Below are positions 17,209 to 25,099 of a DNA stretch of 64,000 bases, piece after piece (positions within the stretch are counted from its first letter, which is position 1; each line of letters starts with the position of its first letter). The notes beneath the pieces are model-generated. The model was not told where the DNA came from. It saw only the letters and a list, made by a program, of their open reading frames with translations, and searched no databases. Location: contig NZ_CABUOL010000011.1 in NCBI RefSeq assembly GCF_902493215.1, positions 34,618-98,617 of the forward strand, written 5' to 3'. The position numbers and the translations under genes are program-made. This stretch comes from an uncultured Mediterranea sp. Its GTDB lineage: Bacteria > Bacteroidota > Bacteroidia > Bacteroidales > Bacteroidaceae.

Positions 17209-18657
17209 TTAACTTACAATAATGGAGGACAACAGCCGTTCATAGTCGCCGGGATTCTTTTCTGCATACGACAGGAAGGCGGAAAAAGTTGCACGCAGCC
17301 TTTCGTCCGTCTGTATGTAGGGACACGTCAGTTTACCGTCTTTTTCTTTCAATAACAACAGACATTGTCCGCAACTTCTTTTCAACTGGCAATGTATGCA
17401 GTTCCTGATAATCTTTTGATATAAAGAACTGTAATACCTTCCAACGGCTTCATAATCCAGTTGTACGGTGCCATCTTTCACCCAGCCCAATACATGTTCC
17501 TGTCCAATTCGTTCGCAAGGTAGGATTTTCCCGTTCACGGTCAGGAACAACTTGCGTTCGAAAGGGCGGCAAGTCCCCGTCGGAATTATTTTTTTCTCCG
17601 CAACCGGTTCGAACAAATCTACATACGTCTTATACCTATTTCCGCCGTAGTTCATGATGACAGAATGGTATTCGATGGAAGCGGCATCTTCCATTTCAAA
17701 TTTTTCTTTGATTTCCGGTTGCTCTTCCAAGACTTTTCGAAAACCGTCATAACGTGAGTTGAACATCTTTCTGAACTCTTCTAGCTTTTCCGGGGCGATG
17801 CCGTTTGTGTTCAGTTCCGAAATGCGAGGAGCTTTCCCGAAAGTCTCATGAATGTAGTTCAGGCAACCTTCCACCGAATTCCGGTCGTGCAGTACTGCAT
17901 TGAAGTGTACATTCTTCTCAAAGAAATCCGGATAGGTATTCTTCAGCTTCAAGATGTTATCCCTGACTTTGGGAAAGGAGGAGCGCCCTTTCCTGTCCGT
18001 CCGGTAACTGTTCTGGTATTCATCACCGTCCAAACTAATCAGCAGGAAGAAATCCTTTTCGACCAAATAGTCCATATAGCGGTCCAACAGTACCGCATTG
18101 GTAGTCATATTGAACCGGAACTTCAGATTTTTCAGGCACAGAGATTCCAGATATGCGATGGTTTCCCGAATCAGTCTCATGTTCAGCAAAGGTTCGCCTC
18201 CGTAAAAACCGATCGCTACTGTATTCTGATAAGAGACATTGTAATCCGATTGCCATAGCCGGGCCAGTTCGTCAATCAAGACCTTTACATTGGCGAAACT
18301 TTGGTTACGCGTGTCACGCTTGTCGTAATTGAAGTAAAGCTCTCCGTAACCGCAGTACTTGCACCGGAGGTTACACCGGTCTGTCACTTCAATCAACAAT
18401 TGCCTCAGGCAGGCGATATTCTGTTTGATCCGTTCGGCGGGATACTCTGTCTGAAAACCGGTATGCGTCTCTTCAAAAAAACGAGCCTCTTTCAGAAATT
18501 GGAATTTGCGGGCATAATAATCATCGGCATCCGCAGGAACGGTACCTTCTTTGATAATCCGTTCCAATTCCGGAGGTACAAATAAAAAGTAACGTAATTG
18601 GTCAGAATAGACATACCGATGGTCTTTTGTCGGAATCAAGGTCGTTGCAGGTTTCAT
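17209..18657 (-). CDS. Radical SAM peptide maturase, GG-Bacteroidales family
   Basis: The 482-residue enzyme carries the radical SAM cluster motif CNLRCKYC near residue 92 (LLIEVTDRCNLRCKYCGYG) and the GGEPLLN motif in FYGGEPLLNMRLIRE. C-terminal SPASM-type cysteines (GTCRPF, LPCERIG, CIHCQLKRSCGQC, TCPYI) bind auxiliary clusters. Enzymes of this type use SAM-derived radicals to modify peptides, often by thioether or C-C links. The substrates are probably the two precursors, through their shared leader. The exact bond cannot be told from sequence. The gene is AT-richer than the export genes. The preceding glycosyltransferase stops 28 bp before its start. Confidence 0.93.
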   Translation of the reverse strand: MKPATTLIPTKDHRYVYSDQLRYFLFVPPELERIIKEGTVPADADDYYARKFQFLKEARFFEETHTGFQTEYPAERIKQNIACLRQLLIEVTDRCNLRCKYCGYGELYFNYDKRDTRNQSFANVKVLIDELARLWQSDYNVSYQNTVAIGFYGGEPLLNMRLIRETIAYLESLCLKNLKFRFNMTTNAVLLDRYMDYLVEKDFFLLISLDGDEYQNSYRTDRKGRSSFPKVRDNILKLKNTYPDFFEKNVHFNAVLHDRNSVEGCLNYIHETFGKAPRISELNTNGIAPEKLEEFRKMFNSRYDGFRKVLEEQPEIKEKFEMEDAASIEYHSVIMNYGGNRYKTYVDLFEPVAEKKIIPTGTCRPFERKLFLTVNGKILPCERIGQEHVLGWVKDGTVQLDYEAVGRYYSSLYQKIIRNCIHCQLKRSCGQCLLLLKEKDGKLTCPYIQTDERLRATFSAFLSYAEKNPGDYERLLSSIIVS

Positions 18658-18685
18658 GATATTCGTTCATTTTATAGTAAACATT

Positions 18686-19927
18686 TTAGTTATCAAGCGA
18701 GGCGGAAAACAGACGGTCAAAAACAGACCGATACAATTTTTCCATTTGGGCATATGAGTAGCGTTCCCGCAGGATGCGGTACCCATTGCTTCTTAACTTT
18801 TTCTGTCCGGCCTTGTCATTCCACAGCCGAAGCACTTCTTCCCTTAGGTTTTGTTCAAAATGGCGGGGCTTTTCGCGTTTCCCGATGGATGCCACATACG
18901 CATTGACCCCATCCTGAAACATGCAACGTACACCGAAACCGTCGGAAGCCACCACCGGAAGTCCGTAACTCATCATTTCGAGACCGGCATACGAACATTG
19001 CTCGGTATAAGAAGCCACAATCCCGATATCGGCCATCTGATACCACTCGGCAAGTTCCGCTTTCCCCACATACCCGACCAGGGTTATGCGGGTCACCGCT
19101 TCTTGTGCACAAGGCAAAAGGTCGGCCGCCCGGCCTACCTCTCCCGCAATGACCCAGCGACAGTCAGGCTCCTTCTTCAGAATTTCCTTGAACGCATTCA
19201 GAAAAGCAAAGACCCCTTTGGCCTTTCCGATACGTCCGACACTGAGAAACACCTTCTCCTGTTCTCCCAAATGATAACGTTGCCTGCATTTGCTTCTGGC
19301 CTGTCCGGACATCCGTCTTTTTCCCGTAACAAAGCCATTGGGTATCAGGGTGATTTTTTCATCGGAGATCCGATATACTTCCCGCAGGACCCGCAAGGTG
19401 TCTTCGGACAGGCAGACAATCCAATCGGCCAGTTCAAATTGATCTTTTTCCCTTTGATACAAATCCTTGACTTTTGCCTCTATAAAATTTTTACTATCCT
19501 CTCTAGCCAATATTTTGCGTAGTTTTTTGTCATCACCCTGCAAATGGGATGTCCAATTCAAATCATGTACCACGCAGAGATGCTTGGCCTTTGGGAAATG
19601 GGCTTTGGTCTTCCGAAGGAATTTCTCACAAGGGATGTAATTGTATAGAAAAATGCTATTTTCTTCCTCTTCAATAAAGGAAGCGAAGAGAGACAAAAAG
19701 TCATCCTCGCATTCAAAAGGGTCGCCATGAATTGTCCGGGGCATCAGAATGTAGTCTGTTCCCTTGCAGGTACATACCATTGCTTTCTCCGCTTGGGTGT
19801 TGAACATGACCCTATAGGCAGCCATACCTTCCCAAGGAGATACAAGCTTCAACAATTCCTTTACATAAGTCCCCACTCCGCACTGGGAAGAAAACTGATG
19901 GCTGTCAAAAATATACAAATATCTCAT
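18686..19927 (-). CDS. Family 4-type glycosyltransferase of the GG-Bacteroidales peptide system
   Basis: The 413-residue protein has two Rossmann domains. Features include FDSHQFSSQCGVGTYVKELL near the N terminus, VFLSVGRIGKAKGVFAFL, and the GT4 E-x7-E region EQCSYAGLEMMSYGLPVVAS with the preceding IGIVAS. It resembles the GT family known to accompany GG-Bacteroidales peptides. It is likely to glycosylate the peptide or an associated lipid or protein, but donor and acceptor are unknown. It lies 12 bp after the first propeller gene and 28 bp before the maturase, consistent with one operon. Confidence 0.88.
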   Translation of the reverse strand: MRYLYIFDSHQFSSQCGVGTYVKELLKLVSPWEGMAAYRVMFNTQAEKAMVCTCKGTDYILMPRTIHGDPFECEDDFLSLFASFIEEEENSIFLYNYIPCEKFLRKTKAHFPKAKHLCVVHDLNWTSHLQGDDKKLRKILAREDSKNFIEAKVKDLYQREKDQFELADWIVCLSEDTLRVLREVYRISDEKITLIPNGFVTGKRRMSGQARSKCRQRYHLGEQEKVFLSVGRIGKAKGVFAFLNAFKEILKKEPDCRWVIAGEVGRAADLLPCAQEAVTRITLVGYVGKAELAEWYQMADIGIVASYTEQCSYAGLEMMSYGLPVVASDGFGVRCMFQDGVNAYVASIGKREKPRHFEQNLREEVLRLWNDKAGQKKLRSNGYRILRERYSYAQMEKLYRSVFDRLFSASLDN

Positions 19928-19939
19928 CTTTCTACCTAT

Positions 19940-21271
19940 TTATTTCAGTGTCACAATCATCAGCAGCGGATTGCTGTCCTCGTTGTCGCGCAGGTTCTCC
20001 AGCTCCTTCACGAAGCGGTCGCGCATTGGAGCGTCCTTGACTTCTGCTGTACGAATCTTTTCTATGTCCACCTCGTCTTCTCCGGGCATGAACACTTGCG
20101 TCCAGTATTTGCCTTCCGAACGGTATCTGGCTGTAAACTTCCCTCCGCATAAGTCGTTGTCGAATGAAAAATCACCATAAAAAGCTCGAAAAGGAGAATT
20201 GTTGTTGTAACCGGGAATTACCCGTTCCCTGATTTCACCTTTACGCTTCAACAGCCTCACCTGTCCGTTTGACTTTTCATACCGGTAGAGATAGGCTTCT
20301 TCCCCTTTATTCCCGAACAGGTAAATGAAATCTTTCGAAGGAATATAGCCAGAAATTCTCCAATAGTCGAAAACACTCAGTTCTTTGAACCATTGGTGAG
20401 TGGCTCCGTAGTCTCCTTTCTTTTCATTGCTTTTAATTGCATACTGAGGAGTCAGGCATTCTTGGGAAAAATCGTAACGATAAACAGTATCGGTATCAGC
20501 GAATTTGATTGTCAACTCATTGGCGTAGCTGTCTGTACTTGGTTCTATTTCCTGCCAATAATTGAAAAACTTCTTCATGTCCGGCTGATGTTTGATAATC
20601 TCTTCTTCCCGGCCGATGTAGGAAGGATTTTTGAACATCCGTCGGAACTGAAAACTGCTGTCCAACACGGCAAACGCAAACAAGGAATCCTTGTTTGTAG
20701 AGAAAGTAGGTAAACTGCCTTTGGCGAAGAATGCATCATTGAACGTGAAATACTGACATTCCGCAGAACAAGTTTCATTTTGGTAAATAGTTTGATAATT
20801 TGCTTGTTTCCTTTTGAAAGTCCCGTCAAAATCATAGACTAGCACGCCTTGAAAAGAGGTAATGGCATAAACTTCCTTTCTTTTTTCATTAATCAAAAAA
20901 GGAGAATAAGGTTTAAGAAGGACATACTCTCCAGGTCCCTGTCCTTTTTTACCTACACTATTAAGAAACTTGCCTTCCCGCGAAAAACGTAAAATTCTTC
21001 CATCATGATTCTGCCCTATCCAAATATGATGTTCACTTACATACATACCATCGATTTCCCCAACCAAAGACTTGTCTGTTAGTTCCAATGATATGAACTC
21101 GATCCTTTCCGCCACATCGCTGAGCGGAAGAGACTTTACTTCCTGTATATTATCAGACAAATTAATGACAGGGAGGACAGATTGGGATTGATTGTCCTTT
21201 TGCTTGTGAGAAGAACAACCTATAGAAATGATAGATAATAACAATATAAAATAGCACTTCATAATAATCAT
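19940..21271 (-). CDS. 6-bladed beta-propeller lipoprotein (copy 1, paired with precursor 1)
   Basis: The 443-residue protein has a lipoprotein signal (SIISIGC) and then repeated propeller-blade strands such as ISLELTDKSLVGEIDGMYV, RILRFSREGKFLNSVGKKGQGPGEY and VLVYDFDGTF. These are typical of the DUF5128/6-bladed propeller family in Bacteroides. It starts 169 bp after precursor 1. It is closely similar to the copy at 22247; the last 180 residues or so differ by only a few residues. Its function is unknown; being paired with each precursor suggests receptor, immunity or processing. The start could be the Met at 21262 (MKCYFILL). Confidence 0.85.
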   Translation of the reverse strand: MIIMKCYFILLLSIISIGCSSHKQKDNQSQSVLPVINLSDNIQEVKSLPLSDVAERIEFISLELTDKSLVGEIDGMYVSEHHIWIGQNHDGRILRFSREGKFLNSVGKKGQGPGEYVLLKPYSPFLINEKRKEVYAITSFQGVLVYDFDGTFKRKQANYQTIYQNETCSAECQYFTFNDAFFAKGSLPTFSTNKDSLFAFAVLDSSFQFRRMFKNPSYIGREEEIIKHQPDMKKFFNYWQEIEPSTDSYANELTIKFADTDTVYRYDFSQECLTPQYAIKSNEKKGDYGATHQWFKELSVFDYWRISGYIPSKDFIYLFGNKGEEAYLYRYEKSNGQVRLLKRKGEIRERVIPGYNNNSPFRAFYGDFSFDNDLCGGKFTARYRSEGKYWTQVFMPGEDEVDIEKIRTAEVKDAPMRDRFVKELENLRDNEDSNPLLMIVTLK

Positions 21272-21305
21272 GATTTAACAATTACTCCATTAGAAAGAAT
21301 CTGCC

Positions 21306-21336
21306 CATAAACTTAAAATTCAATTTGAAATTTATG
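21306..21336 (-). terminator. Imperfect hairpin between precursor 1 and its propeller gene
   Basis: An inverted repeat of about 13 matches in 15 positions spans 21306-21336. On the minus strand it is followed by GGGCAGATTCTTTCT, which is nearly the same sequence that follows the hairpin at 23609. It could act as a partial terminator or RNA-processing site that lets more peptide mRNA than propeller mRNA accumulate. The inference rests on position and conservation only. Confidence 0.35.
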
Positions 21337-21365
21337 GAACAGACTCATTCAACCGGATATAGAAT

Positions 21366-21373
21366 CAAAGATA
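21366..21373 (-). promoter_or_regulatory. Candidate -7 box (TATCTTTG) between precursor 1 and propeller 1
   Basis: The sequence TATCTTTG (minus strand) matches the Bacteroides -7 consensus TAnnTTTG. I see no good TTTG at the expected -33 spacing, so this is weak. If real, it would give the downstream propeller, glycosyltransferase, maturase and export genes their own promoter. Confidence 0.3.
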
Positions 21374-21440
21374 TTAAGGCGTTATAGAAACACTACTTAC
21401 CTCTATATCCTAATTCTATATTTCCTCACAGATTGTACGC

Positions 21441-21698
21441 TTACGATCTAGGGTTTCCCGAAGGAGTAGGATCTTTAAAGGCACCAGCAGCCCATCCTCC
21501 ACCTCCATCTCCTGGAACCAAACCACTGGTGCCACCTTCCAAGTTTGCATCATGGTTTTCATAGATTGTTGCACTCCCTCTGTCGTGACAGATGCAACAT
21601 TTCTCTTCTTCACCGCCCAACAAGCGGTTGAGCTCCTTCTCACTGAGAACAACTTTGTTAAGCTGCGTGAGCTTAATTTTCTTGTTGATTTCTTTCAT
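21441..21698 (-). CDS. RiPP precursor peptide 1, GG-Bacteroidales family
   Basis: The 85-residue peptide has a leader (residues 1-29) with basic start, IKLTQLNKVVLSEKELNRLL and terminal Gly28-Gly29, the form of GG-Bacteroidales natural-product precursors. The core (residues 30-85) holds CCICHDRGSATIYEN at 34-48 and a Gly-rich middle (GTSGLVPGDGGGGW), with all Cys in CC-x-C. The leader and most core positions are shared with precursor 2. The C39 domain of the exporter would cut after Gly29. Expected modification by the radical SAM enzyme is on the Cys-rich segment. The final peptide is not deducible. Confidence 0.92.
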   Translation of the reverse strand: MKEINKKIKLTQLNKVVLSEKELNRLLGGEEEKCCICHDRGSATIYENHDANLEGGTSGLVPGDGGGGWAAGAFKDPTPSGNPRS

Positions 21699-22116
21699 GA
21701 TTGAAACGTTTTTAGTGTTAATAATAAGGTTATTTTTATATAAACCATCCCAGATGGTGTTATATACGATAGAAGACTCTTTTCGAGGAATTCGACCTCT
21801 ATTTAGACAATTTTGACAAGTGAAATTCTATATACCTGTCACATTTTTAGGAGCCAAGCATCCCGACCGTTTTGGGGATACCGTAAAGACAGGTAATTTA
21901 TATAAGAAAATAGATGGGGGTATTGTATGGTTTTTCTCTGACAGGAACGTATCATATTCTCCCGTTTCGGACCGCCGTCATCGGAACCTTCATTCACCGC
22001 CAGTGCTTCTAACTCCCCACAGGACTTCCCAAACATGGGACTGATAACCCGCAAAGTACTTTCCCGATCGTTACGCATCGGAATGACACTTGGTTTAAAG
22101 GGAATAGAAGCCATAA
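21670..22116. repeat. Perfect 447-bp direct repeat, copy A
   Basis: Reading base by base I find no difference between 21670-22116 and 23943-24389, offset 2,273 bp. The repeat covers the start of precursor 1, its 5' region and the 91-residue ORF. Just outside, the leader has silent differences at 21663 and 21669, and at 22117 the identity ends. Inside it is a 6-bp stem, ACCATC-CCA-GATGGT, at 21744-21758, between the 91-residue ORF and the precursor. Confidence 0.9.
21839..22114 (-). CDS. Small ORF of unknown function upstream of precursor 1 (copy A)
   Basis: A 91-residue ORF, identical in protein and DNA to the one at 24112-24387. It starts MASIPFKPSVIPMRNDRES and has an acidic-glycine patch, NEGSDDGGPKRENM; the last third looks less like a folded protein. 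I recognise no family. It might be a small regulatory protein, a divergent precursor (note the internal Gly-Gly), a leader ORF that controls the precursor, or a relic. There is no good Shine-Dalgarno. A tiny ORF (MPKLKPKY) just before it is similar to MAKLQPKY at the other copy. Confidence 0.45.
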   Translation of the reverse strand: MASIPFKPSVIPMRNDRESTLRVISPMFGKSCGELEALAVNEGSDDGGPKRENMIRSCQRKTIQYPHLFSYINYLSLRYPQNGRDAWLLKM

Positions 22117-22246
22117 TAATATGATTTTAATACTTCGGTTTCAATTTAGGCATTTGTTTTGGAATATGCAATATCTACTCCTTAAAACGTTCAAGCATTA
22201 ACATTAATTACATATACAATTTCAAAGAGATACATTCATATTTATG

Positions 22247-23569
22247 CTATTTCAGTGTCACAATCATCAGCAGCGGATTACTGTCCTCGTTGTCCCGCAG
22301 ATTCTCCAGCTCCTTTACGAAACGGTCGCGCATTGGAGCGTCCTTGACTTCTGCTGTACGAATCTTTTCTATGTCCACCTCGTCTTCTCCGGGCATGAAC
22401 ACTTGCGTCCAGTATTTACCTTCCGAACGGTATCTGACTGTAAACTTTCCTCCGCACAAGTCGTTGTTGAATGAAAAATCACCTCTGAAATTTCGAAAAG
22501 GAGAATTGTTGTTGTAACCGGGAATAACCCGTTCCCGGATTTCACCTTTACGCTTCAATAGACTCACTTGTCCGTTTGATTTTTCATACCGGTAGAGATA
22601 GGCTTCTCCTCCTTTATTCCCGAACAGATAAATGAAATCTTTCGAAGGGGTATAGCGGGAAAGTGTCCAATAGTCAAAAGCACTCCGTTCTTTGAACCAT
22701 TGGTGAGTAGCTCCGTAGTCTCCTTTCTTTTCATTGCTTTTAATTGCATACTGAGGAATCAGACATTCTTGGGAAGAATCGTAACGATAGATAGTATCGG
22801 TGTCTGAAAACTTGAGAGTCAGCTCGTTGGCATAGAAATCAATACTAGGTGCATATTCCTGCCAATAATTGAAAAACCTCTTCATGTCCGGCTGATGTTT
22901 GATAATCTCTTCTTCCCGGCCGATGTAGGAAGGATTCTTGAACATCCGCCGGAATTGAAAGCTACTGTCCAGCACAGCAAACGCAAATAAAGAATCCTTG
23001 TTCGCCGTAAAGGTCGGCAAGTGACCACTCACATACAAACAATCGTTGAAACGATAATAGCATGGCATGGCGGAACAGGTTTCATGCTCGAATATCGTTT
23101 GATACGTAGCTTGTCTCCGTTTGTAGGTTCCGTCAAAATCATAGACAAATACCCCATGAAAAGAAGTTATGGCATATACCTCTCTATTTTTTTCGTCAAT
23201 GATAAAAGGAGAGGCATCATTTAGATAAGTGTACTCACCCGGTCCTTGCCCAATTTTACCTATCGTATTGAGGTATTTTCCTTCACGGGAAAAACGAAAG
23301 ATTCTTTGATCCTTGGTTTGGGTGAGCCAGATATAATGCTCGCTTACATACACACTACTGATTTTCCCTACCAAAGATTTGTCTGTAACTTCCAATGGCA
23401 CGATTTCAACCTTGTCTGCCACATCACTGAGCGGAAAAGACTTTACTTCCTGTATATTGTCAGAGAGGTTGATGATAGGAAGAATTGAATCGGACAGGTT
23501 ATTTTTTTGTTTATTGGAAGAACAACTTACAATAATCAAAAATAAAAATAGTAAACAACTATATCTCAT
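22247..23569 (-). CDS. 6-bladed beta-propeller lipoprotein (copy 2, paired with precursor 2)
   Basis: About 440 residues, with a lipoprotein signal (IIVSC) and the same propeller pattern as copy 1; I judge about three-quarters identity, with a nearly identical C terminus (EVKDAPMRDRFVKELENLRD). I start it at the Met that begins MRYSCLLFLF; an in-frame extension to 23611 adds a stretch unlike a signal. It follows precursor 2 by 156 bp. N-terminal and mid-region differences between the two copies contrast with the perfect repeat nearby. Confidence 0.85.
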   Translation of the reverse strand: MRYSCLLFLFLIIVSCSSNKQKNNLSDSILPIINLSDNIQEVKSFPLSDVADKVEIVPLEVTDKSLVGKISSVYVSEHYIWLTQTKDQRIFRFSREGKYLNTIGKIGQGPGEYTYLNDASPFIIDEKNREVYAITSFHGVFVYDFDGTYKRRQATYQTIFEHETCSAMPCYYRFNDCLYVSGHLPTFTANKDSLFAFAVLDSSFQFRRMFKNPSYIGREEEIIKHQPDMKRFFNYWQEYAPSIDFYANELTLKFSDTDTIYRYDSSQECLIPQYAIKSNEKKGDYGATHQWFKERSAFDYWTLSRYTPSKDFIYLFGNKGGEAYLYRYEKSNGQVSLLKRKGEIRERVIPGYNNNSPFRNFRGDFSFNNDLCGGKFTVRYRSEGKYWTQVFMPGEDEVDIEKIRTAEVKDAPMRDRFVKELENLRDNEDSNPLLMIVTLK

Positions 23570-23608
23570 AATAAAAAGATTTATTATTCTGTTTAAAAAG
23601 AATCTGCT

Positions 23609-23627
23609 CACAAATTGAAAATTTGTG
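23609..23627 (-). terminator. Hairpin between precursor 2 and its propeller gene
   Basis: CACAAATT and AATTTGTG form a perfect 8-bp stem with a 3-base loop. On the minus strand it is followed by AGCAGATTCTTTTT, matching the sequence after the hairpin at 21306. The stem sequence differs between the two loci while the structure and flank are kept, which argues for function, perhaps partial termination or mRNA processing. Confidence 0.4.
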
Positions 23628-23725
23628 AAGCAAATTCATTCACTTGTATATAGGATTAAGATTATATAGTGGTACTATTTATCTCAGTATCCTCCTAATT
23701 CTATATAAATTGTTCACGTTTCCTA

Positions 23726-23971
23726 TTATTTTTCCTCAGGAGGGATATAGAAAGCACCAACACCCCATCCACCACCTCCATCACCTGGAAATAAACCGCT
23801 AGTCCCGCCCTGTACGTTAGCCTTGCTGTTTTCATAGATTGTGGCACTTCCTCTGTCGTGACAAACACAACAATTCTCGTCTTCACCGCCCAACAAGCGG
23901 TTGAGTTCCTTCTCACTGAGAACAACTTTGTTAAGTTGCGTAAGCTTAATTTTCTTGTTGATTTCTTTCAT
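23726..23971 (-). CDS. RiPP precursor peptide 2, GG-Bacteroidales family
   Basis: The 81-residue peptide has the same 29-residue leader as precursor 1, ending Gly28-Gly29. The core (30-81) carries CCVCHDRGSATIYEN at 34-48, then GGTSGLFPGDGGGGWGVGAF and a short PPEEK tail. It differs from precursor 1 at the third residue of the Cys motif, in the ENSKANVQ segment and in the tail. Changes in the leader gene are silent while core changes alter residues, as expected for paralogous precursors serving one maturase. It lies 140 bp downstream of the 91-residue ORF. Confidence 0.92.
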   Translation of the reverse strand: MKEINKKIKLTQLNKVVLSEKELNRLLGGEDENCCVCHDRGSATIYENSKANVQGGTSGLFPGDGGGGWGVGAFYIPPEEK

Positions 23972-24389
23972 GATTGAAACGTTTTTAGTGTTAATAATAA
24001 GGTTATTTTTATATAAACCATCCCAGATGGTGTTATATACGATAGAAGACTCTTTTCGAGGAATTCGACCTCTATTTAGACAATTTTGACAAGTGAAATT
24101 CTATATACCTGTCACATTTTTAGGAGCCAAGCATCCCGACCGTTTTGGGGATACCGTAAAGACAGGTAATTTATATAAGAAAATAGATGGGGGTATTGTA
24201 TGGTTTTTCTCTGACAGGAACGTATCATATTCTCCCGTTTCGGACCGCCGTCATCGGAACCTTCATTCACCGCCAGTGCTTCTAACTCCCCACAGGACTT
24301 CCCAAACATGGGACTGATAACCCGCAAAGTACTTTCCCGATCGTTACGCATCGGAATGACACTTGGTTTAAAGGGAATAGAAGCCATAA
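23943..24389. repeat. Perfect 447-bp direct repeat, copy B
   Basis: Second copy of the repeat at 21670-22116, covering the start of precursor 2, its 5' region and the second 91-residue ORF. Past 24389 the similarity falls (first difference at 24390), with one 1-base gap within the next 50 bp, and continues weakly to about 24480. The tandem unit is therefore the 91-residue ORF, precursor and propeller module, about 2.27 kb. Confidence 0.9.
24112..24387 (-). CDS. Small ORF of unknown function upstream of precursor 2 (copy B)
   Basis: Identical to the ORF at 21839-22114 (91 residues). It lies about 100 bp downstream of the methyltransferase-like gene on the same strand. The ORF is intact in both copies, but being inside a perfect repeat it cannot be used as evidence of selection. 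No family is recognised. Confidence 0.45.
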   Translation of the reverse strand: MASIPFKPSVIPMRNDRESTLRVISPMFGKSCGELEALAVNEGSDDGGPKRENMIRSCQRKTIQYPHLFSYINYLSLRYPQNGRDAWLLKM

Positions 24390-24489
24390 CAATATGAGTT
24401 TAATACTTCGGTTGCAATTTAGCCATTTCTTTCGAATATGCAATACGATTTTTTCGAAGGCTTCTTGGCGTTAACATTCTTTATATTTA

Positions 24490-25068
24490 TCACATGTCGG
24501 GTTGGTATTGGAAGAGGCCGATATAGGCCCTTATCAACGACCGGTACCGCTTCACCCGGCGGACATCGGGCTTGAACAACCCGAAGGTATCCACCCGGCA
24601 GACAAGGTTCAGGAAGGGAAGCACGACAAAATAGGCGGGCCGGTTGAAGAAGTCGTGGACCAAAATGCGGGAACGGTCTCCACACTTCAGGCAGGCTTGC
24701 AGGATGCAGGCCACGCGGAAACGACCGTCCACTAAAATCAGGTCGTAGTCCGGCCTTCGGCGGAAGACTGCCGAAGAATAGTCCGGCCAGGTGTTCATCC
24801 GTTCCGCAGTGAGCGGATACCCCCAGGCACCGGTCTTTCCTACGTTGATATAACGGTAGTCCAAGCGTCCGGACTCCATGGCTTTCCGCACGGCCTCGTC
24901 CGTCCGGACCTGTATCTGGAAGAAAGCGTCATCCGACTCTACCACCGTCATCTTCTGCAAATGGGGCAGGGAAGCCGCCATCCGGGTACTGTTTCCGGAG
25001 CCGAATTCCAAATAGGTTCTTGCGCGTAGCAATTCCCCCTGCAAGAGGTTCAATTCATGTGCTGTCAT
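24490..25068 (-). CDS. Class I methyltransferase-like protein in the peptide locus
   Basis: The 192-residue protein has an ARTYLEFGSGNSTRMAASL segment like the SAM-binding E/DxGxGxG motif, then MTVVESDDAFF as the second strand acid, and DLILVDGRFRVACILQA as the motif IV strand; the C terminus is compact. This fold resembles small SAM-dependent methyltransferases, but the GSGNS motif is a variant and no catalytic residue is clear. It could methylate the peptide or a sugar on it. It lies 31 bp after the GT2 gene stop and is in the same direction. Confidence 0.6.
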   Translation of the reverse strand: MTAHELNLLQGELLRARTYLEFGSGNSTRMAASLPHLQKMTVVESDDAFFQIQVRTDEAVRKAMESGRLDYRYINVGKTGAWGYPLTAERMNTWPDYSSAVFRRRPDYDLILVDGRFRVACILQACLKCGDRSRILVHDFFNRPAYFVVLPFLNLVCRVDTFGLFKPDVRRVKRYRSLIRAYIGLFQYQPDM

Positions 25069-25099
25069 AACATCAAGGTTTCAATTTTCATTTCGTTCG

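Noticed and set aside
21820..22044. Plus-strand ORFs inside the 447-bp repeat (74 codons, also at 24093)
   Set aside because: They are opposite the 91-residue ORF, lack any start signal and look random; both strands are open by chance in a short region.
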